Shown: positions 1-4,934 of the stretch, one piece after another
How positions within the stretch are numbered: position 1 is the first letter of the stretch
Layout: each line of letters begins with the position of its first letter
Assembly (NCBI GenBank): GCA_025363325.1
Contig: JANYEF010000507.1
Span: 1-5,616, forward strand
Direction: 5' to 3'
DNA length: 5,616 bases
Source of the DNA: Nitrospira sp.
GTDB taxonomy: Bacteria > Nitrospirota > Nitrospiria > Nitrospirales > Nitrospiraceae
Notes under the pieces: generated by a model
Databases searched by the model: none
Seen by the model: only the letters and a program-made list of their open reading frames with translations
Told to the model about the DNA's origin: nothing
Made by a program: the position numbers and the translations under genes

Positions 1-7
1 CCTCTGG

Positions 8-69
8 GGTACGTTGAGGGTCTGAACGATGCGAGAACGCTGCTGGCGGACATTTTCAGCATTCTGCTA
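8..69 (-). repeat. Partial copy of a dispersed MITE-like repeat, cut by the window edge
   Basis: Read on the minus strand, this stretch begins AGCAGAATGCTGAAAATGTCC and matches the left end of the complete element at 4935-5105. Over the 60 bases from 8 to 67, 51 are identical (about 85%) with no gaps, counted by eye. The alignment runs up to the central hairpin of the element and then fades at bases 1-7, which correspond to the variable loop region, so the rest of the copy probably lies left of the window. The outer border coincides with the TAG stop codon (67-69) of the metallopeptidase gene. No transposase gene is visible. Identity as a mobile element is inferred from two divergent copies and the inverted ends of the other copy. 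Confidence 0.75.
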
Positions 70-933
70 TAGCCGGCTGCTCGCGAAGGTATCACAGGTC
101 TTAGGGTCGCCTGTCTCCAGGCCTTTTCGAAGCCAGGTCATCCGCTGTTCAGAGGAGCCGTGTGTCCAGCTTTCCGGTTGGACGTAGCCTTGTCCCATCT
201 TTTGGAGCCGGTCGTCTCCGATGGCGGCGGCGGCTTTTAAGCCTTCTTCGAAATCGCCTGGCTCGATCAGGTTCCGCTCACGCTTGGCGTGGTGGCCCCA
301 GACGCCGGCGAAACAGTCGGCCTGCAGTTCCATTCGCACTGATAAGGCATTTCCCTCTCGTTCAGAGGCTTGGTGCTGGAGGCGCGTCACCTTCTCTGCA
401 ATGCCCATCAGGTTTTGCACGTGATGGCCCACCTCATGGGCAATGACATAGGCTTGCGCAAAGTCGCCGGGAGCACCCAGGCGGTGGGACATCTCGTTGA
501 AGAAGGAGAGGTCGAGATACACTTTGTGATCCACAGGGCAGTAGAAGGGACCGACTGCGGACGAGGTGGTACCGCAGGCAGACTGGACTGCGCCTGTGAA
601 GAGGACGAGTCGCGGGTCTTCATACCGCGGACCAAAAAGTTGTCTCCAGGTGGTTTCTGTGTCGGCGAGGACAACTGAGGCAAACTTGCCCAATTGGTCG
701 TTGGGCGATCCGGTCGGTGCGGGTTCGTCGGAGGGTGCCGATGATTCCGTCACGCTCTGGACACCGTTGAGCATGTTCATGAGGGTCAGGGGATTGATGC
801 CAGTGAAATAGCTGACGGCGAGTACCAGGACGATGCCGCCAATGCCGAGGCCACCCACTCCGCCGACCCGAGCTGGGCCCATACCTCGACGATCTTCGAC
901 GTTGTCGCTTTCGCGTTGTCCTTCGATTCGCAT
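67..933 (-). CDS. Membrane-anchored neutral zinc metallopeptidase (YpfJ/Zn_peptidase family)
   Basis: The product is a 288-aa predicted zinc protease of the family often annotated as putative neutral zinc metallopeptidase (PF04228, E. coli YpfJ-like). Residues 1-22 are polar and probably cytoplasmic, a Gly-rich hydrophobic segment at about 24-43 is a single membrane anchor, and the catalytic domain follows a Pro/Ser-rich linker (62-80), so it should face the periplasm. The family landmarks are present: SACG (118-121), FYCP (130-133), the HEVGH zinc-binding motif (166-170, catalytic Glu167), ELQADC with likely third ligand Glu202, and HGSSEQR (258-264). Cysteines at 120, 132, 206 and 280 may form disulfides. 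Length matches the family. ATG 933 is supported by GAGGAGG seven bases upstream. It lies 27 bp after the DUF2959 gene, so the two are probably one transcript. The natural substrate is unknown. The stop codon falls on a repeat border. Confidence 0.93.
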   Translation of the reverse strand: MRIEGQRESDNVEDRRGMGPARVGGVGGLGIGGIVLVLAVSYFTGINPLTLMNMLNGVQSVTESSAPSDEPAPTGSPNDQLGKFASVVLADTETTWRQLFGPRYEDPRLVLFTGAVQSACGTTSSAVGPFYCPVDHKVYLDLSFFNEMSHRLGAPGDFAQAYVIAHEVGHHVQNLMGIAEKVTRLQHQASEREGNALSVRMELQADCFAGVWGHHAKRERNLIEPGDFEEGLKAAAAIGDDRLQKMGQGYVQPESWTHGSSEQRMTWLRKGLETGDPKTCDTFASSRL

Positions 934-940
934 AGGAGAT

Positions 941-947
941 CCTCCTC
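941..947 (-). promoter_or_regulatory. Ribosome binding site of the metallopeptidase gene
   Basis: GAGGAGG on the minus strand lies seven bases before ATG 933. It fixes the start and fills most of the 27-bp gap after the DUF2959 stop codon, leaving no room for a separate promoter. Confidence 0.85.
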
Positions 948-960
948 GATCGGGCCGGAA

Positions 961-1620
961 TCAGGCCGGTTCCTTTTCCATCGATTGAATGAACTTGTCG
1001 GCTTCAGCAATGGAGCGGTTCATGTCTCGGACCAGTCGATCGACCTGGGCGTCGACCTTCACCAGCTCTCCTTTGATGGCGGCCAACGCGCGCGCATTGA
1101 GGTTGTGTTTCAGGTAGAGCACTTGGTCGCGGAGCGGCCTCAAGACCGGATCGATACGCTGCTCAGCCCGATTCATGGCGCCGAGCATGTCTTTGTAGCG
1201 AGTTTTGGTTTGGCTGAGCTTCACTTCGCTCTTCCGGCGCAAGTCCGCACTGGAATATTGGCCGAGTTCGGTCTCCCATTCCGAGAAGAGCGCATCGGCC
1301 ACGCTTTCGACGTCTCTGATGCGTTTCCGCACCTTCTCGGCGCTATCTTCGCTGTTTTGCAATTCGCTGTTAAGTTTCTTATACGTGGTTTCCAGATCTC
1401 CGCCTTGATAGGCCACGACCTTCCCAAATTGATCCAAGGCACTTTGAATGTCTTTTTTGGCGTCTTCCTGCGCGTCACGCGCGGATTTGACACGGCTGCT
1501 CAAGAGATCGCGCTTGGCGTAGCCCATTTTATCCATCGCGGCGATATAGGCGGTGTCACAGGCGGAAAAACCAAGGGGTATCATGAGGAGCATGACCATC
1601 AGCGCGAGTCTCAACATCAT
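961..1620 (-). CDS. DUF2959-family lipoprotein with coiled-coil character
   Basis: From the proposed start the product is 219 aa: a signal sequence rich in Leu and Met, then Cys21 in the context FSAC, a plausible lipobox. The mature part is almost all charged helix. KRDLL (36-40) followed by RVKSARDAQ (43-51) is the hallmark I associate with DUF2959, and the C-terminal LKHNLNARALAAIKGEL (170-186) also fits. Function is unknown; the helices suggest a structural or scaffolding role at the membrane. The frame stays open to an ATG at 1692, but those 24 extra residues do not resemble a leader, so I chose the tandem ATGs at 1620/1617, which give a normal signal peptide. No candidate start has a good ribosome binding site, so the start is uncertain. 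The metallopeptidase gene follows after 27 bp. Confidence 0.85.
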   Translation of the reverse strand: MMLRLALMVMLLMIPLGFSACDTAYIAAMDKMGYAKRDLLSSRVKSARDAQEDAKKDIQSALDQFGKVVAYQGGDLETTYKKLNSELQNSEDSAEKVRKRIRDVESVADALFSEWETELGQYSSADLRRKSEVKLSQTKTRYKDMLGAMNRAEQRIDPVLRPLRDQVLYLKHNLNARALAAIKGELVKVDAQVDRLVRDMNRSIAEADKFIQSMEKEPA

Positions 1621-1774
1621 AGGCACCGCAGTTGGCGAAGCGAGACCAATTCCTACGCAGTGATCTCGAAGATCGATCATGTGATGCATCATAACCGAAG
1701 CAGGGAAGAGGGGGAAGGCCCTGATTGAAGAGGGAGGTGCCCACCATGGGTGAGCACCTCCGGAGTGCGGTTGG
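1621..1774. other. Gap between the OmpA-like and DUF2959 genes
   Basis: This 154-bp gap holds the hairpin at 1733-1761 and the uncertain start region of the DUF2959 gene. On the minus strand TATGAT (1693-1688) resembles a -10 box, but no matching -35 box is seen, so no promoter is called. Confidence 0.4.
1733..1761 (-). terminator. Hairpin after the OmpA-like gene, possible weak terminator
   Basis: GGAGGTGC (1733-1740) and GCACCTCC (1754-1761) form a perfect 8-bp stem. Inside it CACC (1742-1745) can pair with GGTG (1749-1752) after one mismatch, extending the helix. It starts 13 bases beyond the stop codon of the OmpA-like gene. On the minus strand the stem is followed by CTCTTCAATC, not a T run. 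It therefore lacks a classic intrinsic-terminator tail and may instead be a partial terminator or an mRNA 3'-end stabiliser. Confidence 0.5.
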
Positions 1775-2833
1775 CTATTTCGCTGACGACGTGGTGGTTT
1801 CTAGTTGGCCTGCAATATGTTTGAGGTCCTTCGGGTACAGCACGATTTCAATTCGACGGTTGGATGATCGCCCTTCTTCGGAGTCGTTCGAGGCGAGGGG
1901 GTGCGTGTCCGCGTAGCCGACTGCGGAGAGGTACTGACGGTCCACCCCTCCCTGATCGATCAGGTAACGCACGACGGTCGTGGCTCGCGACGCCGAGAGT
2001 TCCCAGTTTGTCTTGAAGCGATCTTGCAGCTTCGAACTGATGGGCACATTGTCGGTGTGGCCTTCAATTCGAATCTGTTTGTCCGTGATTTTCCCCAAGA
2101 CGTCGCCGACCTGCTTCAGCACTTTGATGCCGGCCGGTTTCACTTGGGCCTGCCCGGAATCGAACAGGACTCGATCCACCATGTTGATCGTCAGGCGGTC
2201 CCGTACTTGTTGTATGGTGATATTGCCCTTGGAAATTTCGTCTTGCAGCGACTTGGAGAGTTCTTCCTGTGTGCGAGTCAGACGTTTGATCTCTTCTTCT
2301 TTGGCCAGCCGTTCTTGCTCTAAGGTTGCTGCGAGTTGTGATTGTTCCTGCCGAAGTTGCTCACGCTCCTTCGCGATGCGGGCGGCGTTCGCCTCAAGCT
2401 CAGACGCCTGCTTCTGTAGCGTGGCAATTTCTTCCTGGGCCGAGGCACTGCCGCTCGCGAGCTTCTGTTCGAGGTCTGTGATGTGACCGCGCACGTTGCC
2501 GAGTTCGCTGTTCAATTGCCCTTTCTCCTTTTCCAGGCCGTCCAGGCGGGACTGCAACTCGCTTGAGCGCGCCTCAAGCGCTTCACGTTCTTGGGCCAAC
2601 GAGGCCGCCTGCTGTTCGGCGGCTTTCCGCTGACTGGCTTCCTGGTCCAGATTGTGTTGAAGCCCGGCCAATTGCTGTTGCAGCTGTGCGGATGTTTTCT
2701 TCGCGGCCTCAAGTTCGGTGAGCGTCTTTGTGTGGGTTCCCGTGCTCACGCATCCCCCCACGGCCATTGCACACAGCATGGCCAATGCGGGGGCCCGGAG
2801 TGGCAGGGTTCGATCGATTGAAATTGGTCGCAT
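1775..2833 (-). CDS. OmpA-family lipoprotein with long periplasmic coiled coil
   Basis: The product is a 352-aa envelope protein that should tether the outer membrane to peptidoglycan. Its signal peptide ends in a lipobox (AVGGC, Cys28). Residues about 37-205 are Gln/Glu/Ala/Lys-rich heptad-like sequence with almost no Pro or Gly, a long coiled coil. An OmpA C-terminal domain follows, about 212-335: VDRVLFDSGQAQVKP (219-233), IRIEGHTDNVPI (254-265), NWELSASRA (276-284) and GRSSNRRIEIVL (321-332). Asp261 and Arg283 correspond to the residues that bind diaminopimelate in OmpA domains. The domain resembles MotB/Pal types, but Pal is much shorter and there is no MotB membrane plug, so I give no symbol. 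ATG 2833 was chosen over the upstream in-frame ATG 2935 because it has a strong ribosome binding site and gives a normal lipoprotein leader. The gene stands alone between two hairpins. Confidence 0.93.
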   Translation of the reverse strand: MRPISIDRTLPLRAPALAMLCAMAVGGCVSTGTHTKTLTELEAAKKTSAQLQQQLAGLQHNLDQEASQRKAAEQQAASLAQEREALEARSSELQSRLDGLEKEKGQLNSELGNVRGHITDLEQKLASGSASAQEEIATLQKQASELEANAARIAKEREQLRQEQSQLAATLEQERLAKEEEIKRLTRTQEELSKSLQDEISKGNITIQQVRDRLTINMVDRVLFDSGQAQVKPAGIKVLKQVGDVLGKITDKQIRIEGHTDNVPISSKLQDRFKTNWELSASRATTVVRYLIDQGGVDRQYLSAVGYADTHPLASNDSEEGRSSNRRIEIVLYPKDLKHIAGQLETTTSSAK

Positions 2834-2838
2834 CGTTT

Positions 2839-2846
2839 CCTCCTTT
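2839..2846 (-). promoter_or_regulatory. Ribosome binding site of the OmpA-like gene
   Basis: AAAGGAGG on the minus strand lies five bases before ATG 2833, close to an ideal anti-16S match. It decides the start in favour of 2833 over the in-frame ATG at 2935, which would add 34 residues without leader character. Confidence 0.9.
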
Positions 2847-3001
2847 ATATGATGGCGAACAGACTTTCGAAAGGGGAGCAAGCTCAATGCCCAATGACTC
2901 GGAAGCGCGTGTGAAGGGAACGGCTCATTTCTCATGGAGTTGGAGAGGGAATTGTCGCCTGCGGTGTGTGGGAAGTAAGAGTACTGGAGCCTACTGCCAC
3001 A

Positions 3002-3037
3002 AGCACTGTAGGGTCTACCCTACAGATTCTCAGTGCT
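3002..3037. repeat. Nested inverted repeats upstream of the OmpA-like gene, possible operator
   Basis: The core is CTGTAGGGT-CT-ACCCTACAG (3006-3025), two 9-bp perfect arms around two bases. It sits within a larger pair, AGCACTG (3002-3008) and CAGTGCT (3031-3037). The left ACTG can pair either with the near CAG or with the far CAGTGCT. The site is about 170-200 bp before the OmpA-like start. Symmetry and compactness suggest a dimeric regulator site, with an RNA hairpin as the alternative. The cognate protein is not identifiable here. Confidence 0.55.
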
Positions 3038-3125
3038 ATGGCTATGGTTTACTGTTGGGGCAGCTGGCTGCTTCAAAGAGAAACGGAGATCGGTTGTCTA
3101 CTGTACATATTGTATCGGAGCAGAT

Positions 3126-3149
3126 GGGGCACAGCAGATGCTGTGCCCC
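3126..3149 (-). terminator. Perfect hairpin after the small exported-protein gene
   Basis: GGGGCACAGC (3126-3135) and GCTGTGCCCC (3140-3149) form a perfect 10-bp GC-rich stem around AGAT. It begins 11 bases beyond the stop codon of the small gene. On the minus strand the next bases are ATCTGCTCCG, so the U tract of an intrinsic terminator is absent. It probably ends or stabilises the small mRNA and insulates the OmpA-like gene. Confidence 0.6.
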
Positions 3150-3160
3150 GAAGTACGGGC

Positions 3161-3370
3161 TTACTTGCCGCCCATGTCCTTCTTCTCATCCTTCTTCTCG
3201 TCTTTCTTCTTTTCGTCATCCATCTTGCTGCTGGTTGTATCCTTCTTCTCCTTCAGCTCCTTCTTGTCCTTCTGCTCGGTAGGAGCTGGTTCGCTGGCGA
3301 AGGTCATGGGCACGCCGAATCCAACGGCGAGAAATGCGGCTAAGACCACCATGTGTATAAATCGAGTCAT
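3161..3370 (-). CDS. Small exported Lys/Asp/Glu-rich protein, unknown function
   Basis: The product is 69 aa. Residues 1-25 form a clear signal peptide: basic start (MTRF), hydrophobic core (VVLAAFLAVGFGV), and probable signal peptidase I cleavage after TFA (25). The mature 44 residues contain 15 Lys, 7 Asp and 7 Glu, with DEKK repeats at 52-65, and end in MGGK. No Cys, no aromatic residue and no recognisable fold are present, so it should be a disordered, nearly charge-balanced periplasmic or secreted polymer. ATG 3370 is preceded by AAGGAGG seven bases upstream; the in-frame ATG at 3415 has no such site and would bury the leader. The signal peptide, the strong ribosome binding site and the hairpin after the stop argue that this is a real, separately transcribed gene. 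I do not recognise a family; a charged protein with an envelope-stress or ion-binding role is only a guess. Confidence 0.8.
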   Translation of the reverse strand: MTRFIHMVVLAAFLAVGFGVPMTFASEPAPTEQKDKKELKEKKDTTSSKMDDEKKKDEKKDEKKDMGGK

Positions 3371-3377
3371 GATGAAA

Positions 3378-3384
3378 CCTCCTT
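3378..3384 (-). promoter_or_regulatory. Ribosome binding site of the small exported-protein gene
   Basis: AAGGAGG on the minus strand, seven bases before ATG 3370. It selects this start over the in-frame ATG at 3415 and supports expression of a very small, low-complexity protein that might otherwise be dismissed. Confidence 0.85.
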
Positions 3385-3632
3385 GGTGAGTAATAGTGGG
3401 TGTCACCTCGGACACGCCACCTGATGAAACTCTTGCTGTGCGAGGCAGCTAGTAGGGACAGTGAGCAAGTGTGATGCCGGGAGATGCGTTGCTTCAAATG
3501 CACCATATAACCCAATCGCCCACGCACGAACTCCAGGTTTTTTCAGTGATTGGGAGAGGCAGGCGTGGATAGGAGGCGTCGGAGGAAATGATGTCTACCA
3601 TTGAGAGTGGTGAGGCCTGTAGGGGGAGACCT

Positions 3633-3671
3633 GCAACCATACGGTTGCCATGATGGAAACTGTATGGTTGC
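3633..3671. repeat. 10-bp perfect inverted repeat upstream of the slp-like promoter
   Basis: GCAACCATAC (3633-3642) is the exact reverse complement of GTATGGTTGC (3662-3671), separated by 19 bases. The left arm can also fold locally: GCAACC (3633-3638) with GGTTGC (3643-3648) around ATAC. GGTTGCC thus occurs twice, 23 bases apart (3643 and 3666). The repeat ends 24 bases before the -35 box at 3696, a usual place for an activator or repressor site. If a transcript crosses it, the two pairings would be mutually exclusive. Confidence 0.55.
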
Positions 3672-3695
3672 CGCGTGGAATGTCGAGGTCGCTCA

Positions 3696-3724
3696 TTGTG
3701 CTTGTCGCAGGGGTTGGATATAGT
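3696..3724 (+). promoter_or_regulatory. Sigma-70-type promoter of the slp-like gene, possibly leaderless
   Basis: TTGTGC (3696-3701) and TATAGT (3719-3724) are separated by exactly 17 bases. The -10 box differs from TATAAT at one position; the -35 box matches TTGACA only in its first three bases. Transcription would start about seven bases after the -10 box, on or next to the A of ATG 3731. That agrees with the absence of a ribosome binding site before this ATG. Confidence 0.5.
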
Positions 3725-3730
3725 ACGCAC

Positions 3731-4288
3731 ATGTCGTCTAGGTTTCTGACAGTATGGGTTGTGGTTTTCTCGCTCATCGCCGTGGGCTGCGCGTACTCTC
3801 CAGTCGGGATTCCTGAAACCCTGGAATCTCACATTGATAAGAACCTGACATTCACGGAAGTGCTTGCCTCACCCGAGTCGTATACAGGACGTCTCCTGCT
3901 GCTCGGCGGTGAAGTCCTCAAGGCGAAGCGACTCAAAGAGGGGACGCAGGTCGAGCTGTTGCAACTTCCCCTCAACCTGGATCAAGAGCCGACGACGGAC
4001 TTCACGCAATCGCAAGGGCGAGTATTGGTTCTGCATCAGCAGTTCCTCGATCCGGCAACATTAACGCCAGGGATGCTGGTGACGTTCGTCGGCGAGGTCA
4101 GCGGGGCCATTATCGAAAAGATGGATGAAGTCGACTATCGCTATCCCACATTGACGGTGAAACACTGGTATGTCTGGTCTCCTGCCACCTTTGACAACCG
4201 GCTGGGTGGACCCCCTTTCGGCGTCTACGGTGGGATGGGCGTTGGCGGAAGGTCTCGCGGCGGCGGAGGAATTGGAATCGGGTTCTGA
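3731..4288 (+). CDS. Slp-family outer-membrane lipoprotein
   Basis: The product is 185 aa, close to E. coli Slp (188 aa), a starvation-induced outer-membrane lipoprotein. The signal peptide runs to AVGC with lipidated Cys20. The Slp domain (PF03843) spans about 28-150: YTGRLLLLGGEV (51-62), GTQVELLQLPLN (71-82), SQGRVLVLHQQFLDP (94-108), GMLVTFVGEV (114-123) and VDYRYPTL followed by HWYVW (145-149). The tail (159-185) is an added Gly-rich stretch with two Arg, ending in IGIGF, not part of the core domain. ATG 3731 is chosen because it gives a 19-residue leader; the in-frame ATGs at 3650 and 3680 would place 27 or 17 extra residues before it. No ribosome binding site precedes 3731, but a promoter does, suggesting a leaderless mRNA. 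The role of Slp proteins is poorly defined; stress or stationary-phase envelope protection is the family expectation. Confidence 0.9.
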   Translation: MSSRFLTVWVVVFSLIAVGCAYSPVGIPETLESHIDKNLTFTEVLASPESYTGRLLLLGGEVLKAKRLKEGTQVELLQLPLNLDQEPTTDFTQSQGRVLVLHQQFLDPATLTPGMLVTFVGEVSGAIIEKMDEVDYRYPTLTVKHWYVWSPATFDNRLGGPPFGVYGGMGVGGRSRGGGGIGIGF

Positions 4289-4320
4289 CGCAGAGACGAT
4301 CTTCCCTCGTCCTTCCACTT

Positions 4321-4920
4321 GTGAATCGCGCACTCTCCAGAGTTCACACCATTGCCTTCAACAAACCCTACGGGGTCCTGCCCTGCTTTACCGATCCGGA
4401 GGGGCGGTCGACGTTGGCTGACTATATCGATCTACCTGGCGTCTATGCCGCTGGGCGTCTCGACTTGGATAGCGAGGGGCTCCTGCTTCTGACGTCGGAC
4501 GGTACGTTGGCACATCACATCACGGACCCGCAGCATAAGTTGCCGAAAGTGTATCTCGCGCAGGTCGAACGCATTCCGAACGAGGAGGCCTTGGAGCAGC
4601 TGCGAAAGGGAGTGGTGCTGAACGGCAAGGAGACCAGGCCTGCTGAAGTACGTCTGCTGCAGGACGATCCGCAGTTGTCCGATCGCCCGGTGCCCATCCG
4701 CTTCCGCAAGAACGTGCCGACCGCCTGGGTGGAGATCACACTACGTGAGGGGCTGAACAGACAGGTCAGGCGCATGACCGCCGCAGTGGGCCATCCGACG
4801 CTGCGACTTGTGCGGGTGGCGATCGGGCCGATTGTGCTGGGCGACCTCCAGCCCGGCCAATGGCGGGATTTGACGAGTCGTGAGATTGCGCAGATCTATT
4901 CCGCTTCTGCTCGTCGATAA
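4321..4920 (+). CDS. rluE: 23S rRNA pseudouridine synthase, RluE type (RsuA family)
   Basis: This 199-aa enzyme isomerises a uridine in 23S rRNA to pseudouridine; E. coli RluE modifies U2457. Motifs in order: FNKPYGVLPCFTD (13-25), YAAGRLDLDSEGLLLLT (42-58) with catalytic Asp48, KVYLAQVE (76-83), PTAWVEITLREGLNRQVRRM (133-152, the conserved RNA-binding and C-terminal family motif) and HPTLRLVRVAIG (158-169). There is no N-terminal S4 domain, as in RluE and unlike RsuA, RluB or RluF. The VLPCFTD and VYAAGRLD wording also matches RluE best. The start is GTG 4321: no ATG is available before the first conserved motif, and no ribosome binding site is visible (the preceding 20 bases are pyrimidine-rich), so the start is moderately sure. 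It begins 32 bp after the slp-like gene and is probably read through from it. Confidence 0.92.
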   Translation: MNRALSRVHTIAFNKPYGVLPCFTDPEGRSTLADYIDLPGVYAAGRLDLDSEGLLLLTSDGTLAHHITDPQHKLPKVYLAQVERIPNEEALEQLRKGVVLNGKETRPAEVRLLQDDPQLSDRPVPIRFRKNVPTAWVEITLREGLNRQVRRMTAAVGHPTLRLVRVAIGPIVLGDLQPGQWRDLTSREIAQIYSASARR

Positions 4921-4934
4921 ATCCGGAGGCATTT

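Larger units (their letters stand above)
2834..3160. other. Upstream region of the OmpA-like gene, no gene seen
   Basis: This 327-bp gap has a strong ribosome binding site at its left end, a near-perfect dyad at 3006-3025 nested in a larger inverted repeat, and a hairpin at 3126-3149. Open frames crossing it on either strand are overlaps of neighbouring genes without a credible start or protein character. A -10-like TACAAT occurs on the minus strand near 3106, but its -35 partner is poor, so I do not call a promoter. Confidence 0.6.
3371..3730. other. Divergent intergenic control region
   Basis: The 360 bases separate the minus-strand small gene from the plus-strand slp-like gene. They hold the small gene's ribosome binding site (3378-3384), a degenerate dyad (3617-3636), an inverted repeat (3633-3671) and a promoter (3696-3724). 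I see no supported protein-coding gene: the open frames that cross the region lack ribosome binding sites and protein-like composition. I could not find a convincing promoter for the small gene. Confidence 0.65.

Noticed and set aside
1..72. Open plus-strand frame ending in TAG at 70-72, as if the tail of an upstream gene
   Set aside because: The stretch from 8 on matches the repeat element at 4935-5105, so the reading frame is a by-product of the repeat.
916..1728. 270-codon plus-strand frame opposite the DUF2959 gene
   Set aside because: It is antisense to a gene with clear family motifs and a signal peptide; its composition (many His and Phe from reversed codons) is that of a shadow frame.
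2834..2870. TATAAA on the minus strand just before the OmpA-like gene as a -10 box
   Set aside because: It overlaps the ribosome binding site, so a transcript starting there would lose it, and the matching -35 is poor.
2834..2935. 34-residue N-terminal extension of the OmpA-like protein from ATG 2935
   Set aside because: The extension lacks leader character and a ribosome binding site, while ATG 2833 has both.
2966..3389. Plus-strand frames rich in Ser, Phe and Leu opposite the small exported protein
   Set aside because: They are reverse readings of the Lys/Asp/Glu codons (CTT, TTC, GTC). The minus-strand frame has the ribosome binding site and signal peptide.
3448..3465. TAGTAGGGACAG as a third copy of the CTGTAGG dyad
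   Set aside because: Only the TAGGG core matches, and there is no right half-site at the correct spacing.
3511..3568. Two interleaved inverted repeats (CCCAATC/GATTGGG and CCACGC/GCGTGG) resembling a pseudoknot
   Set aside because: The arms are only 7 and 6 bp and widely spaced, so they are easily due to chance in a 360-bp region. No transcript is implied here.
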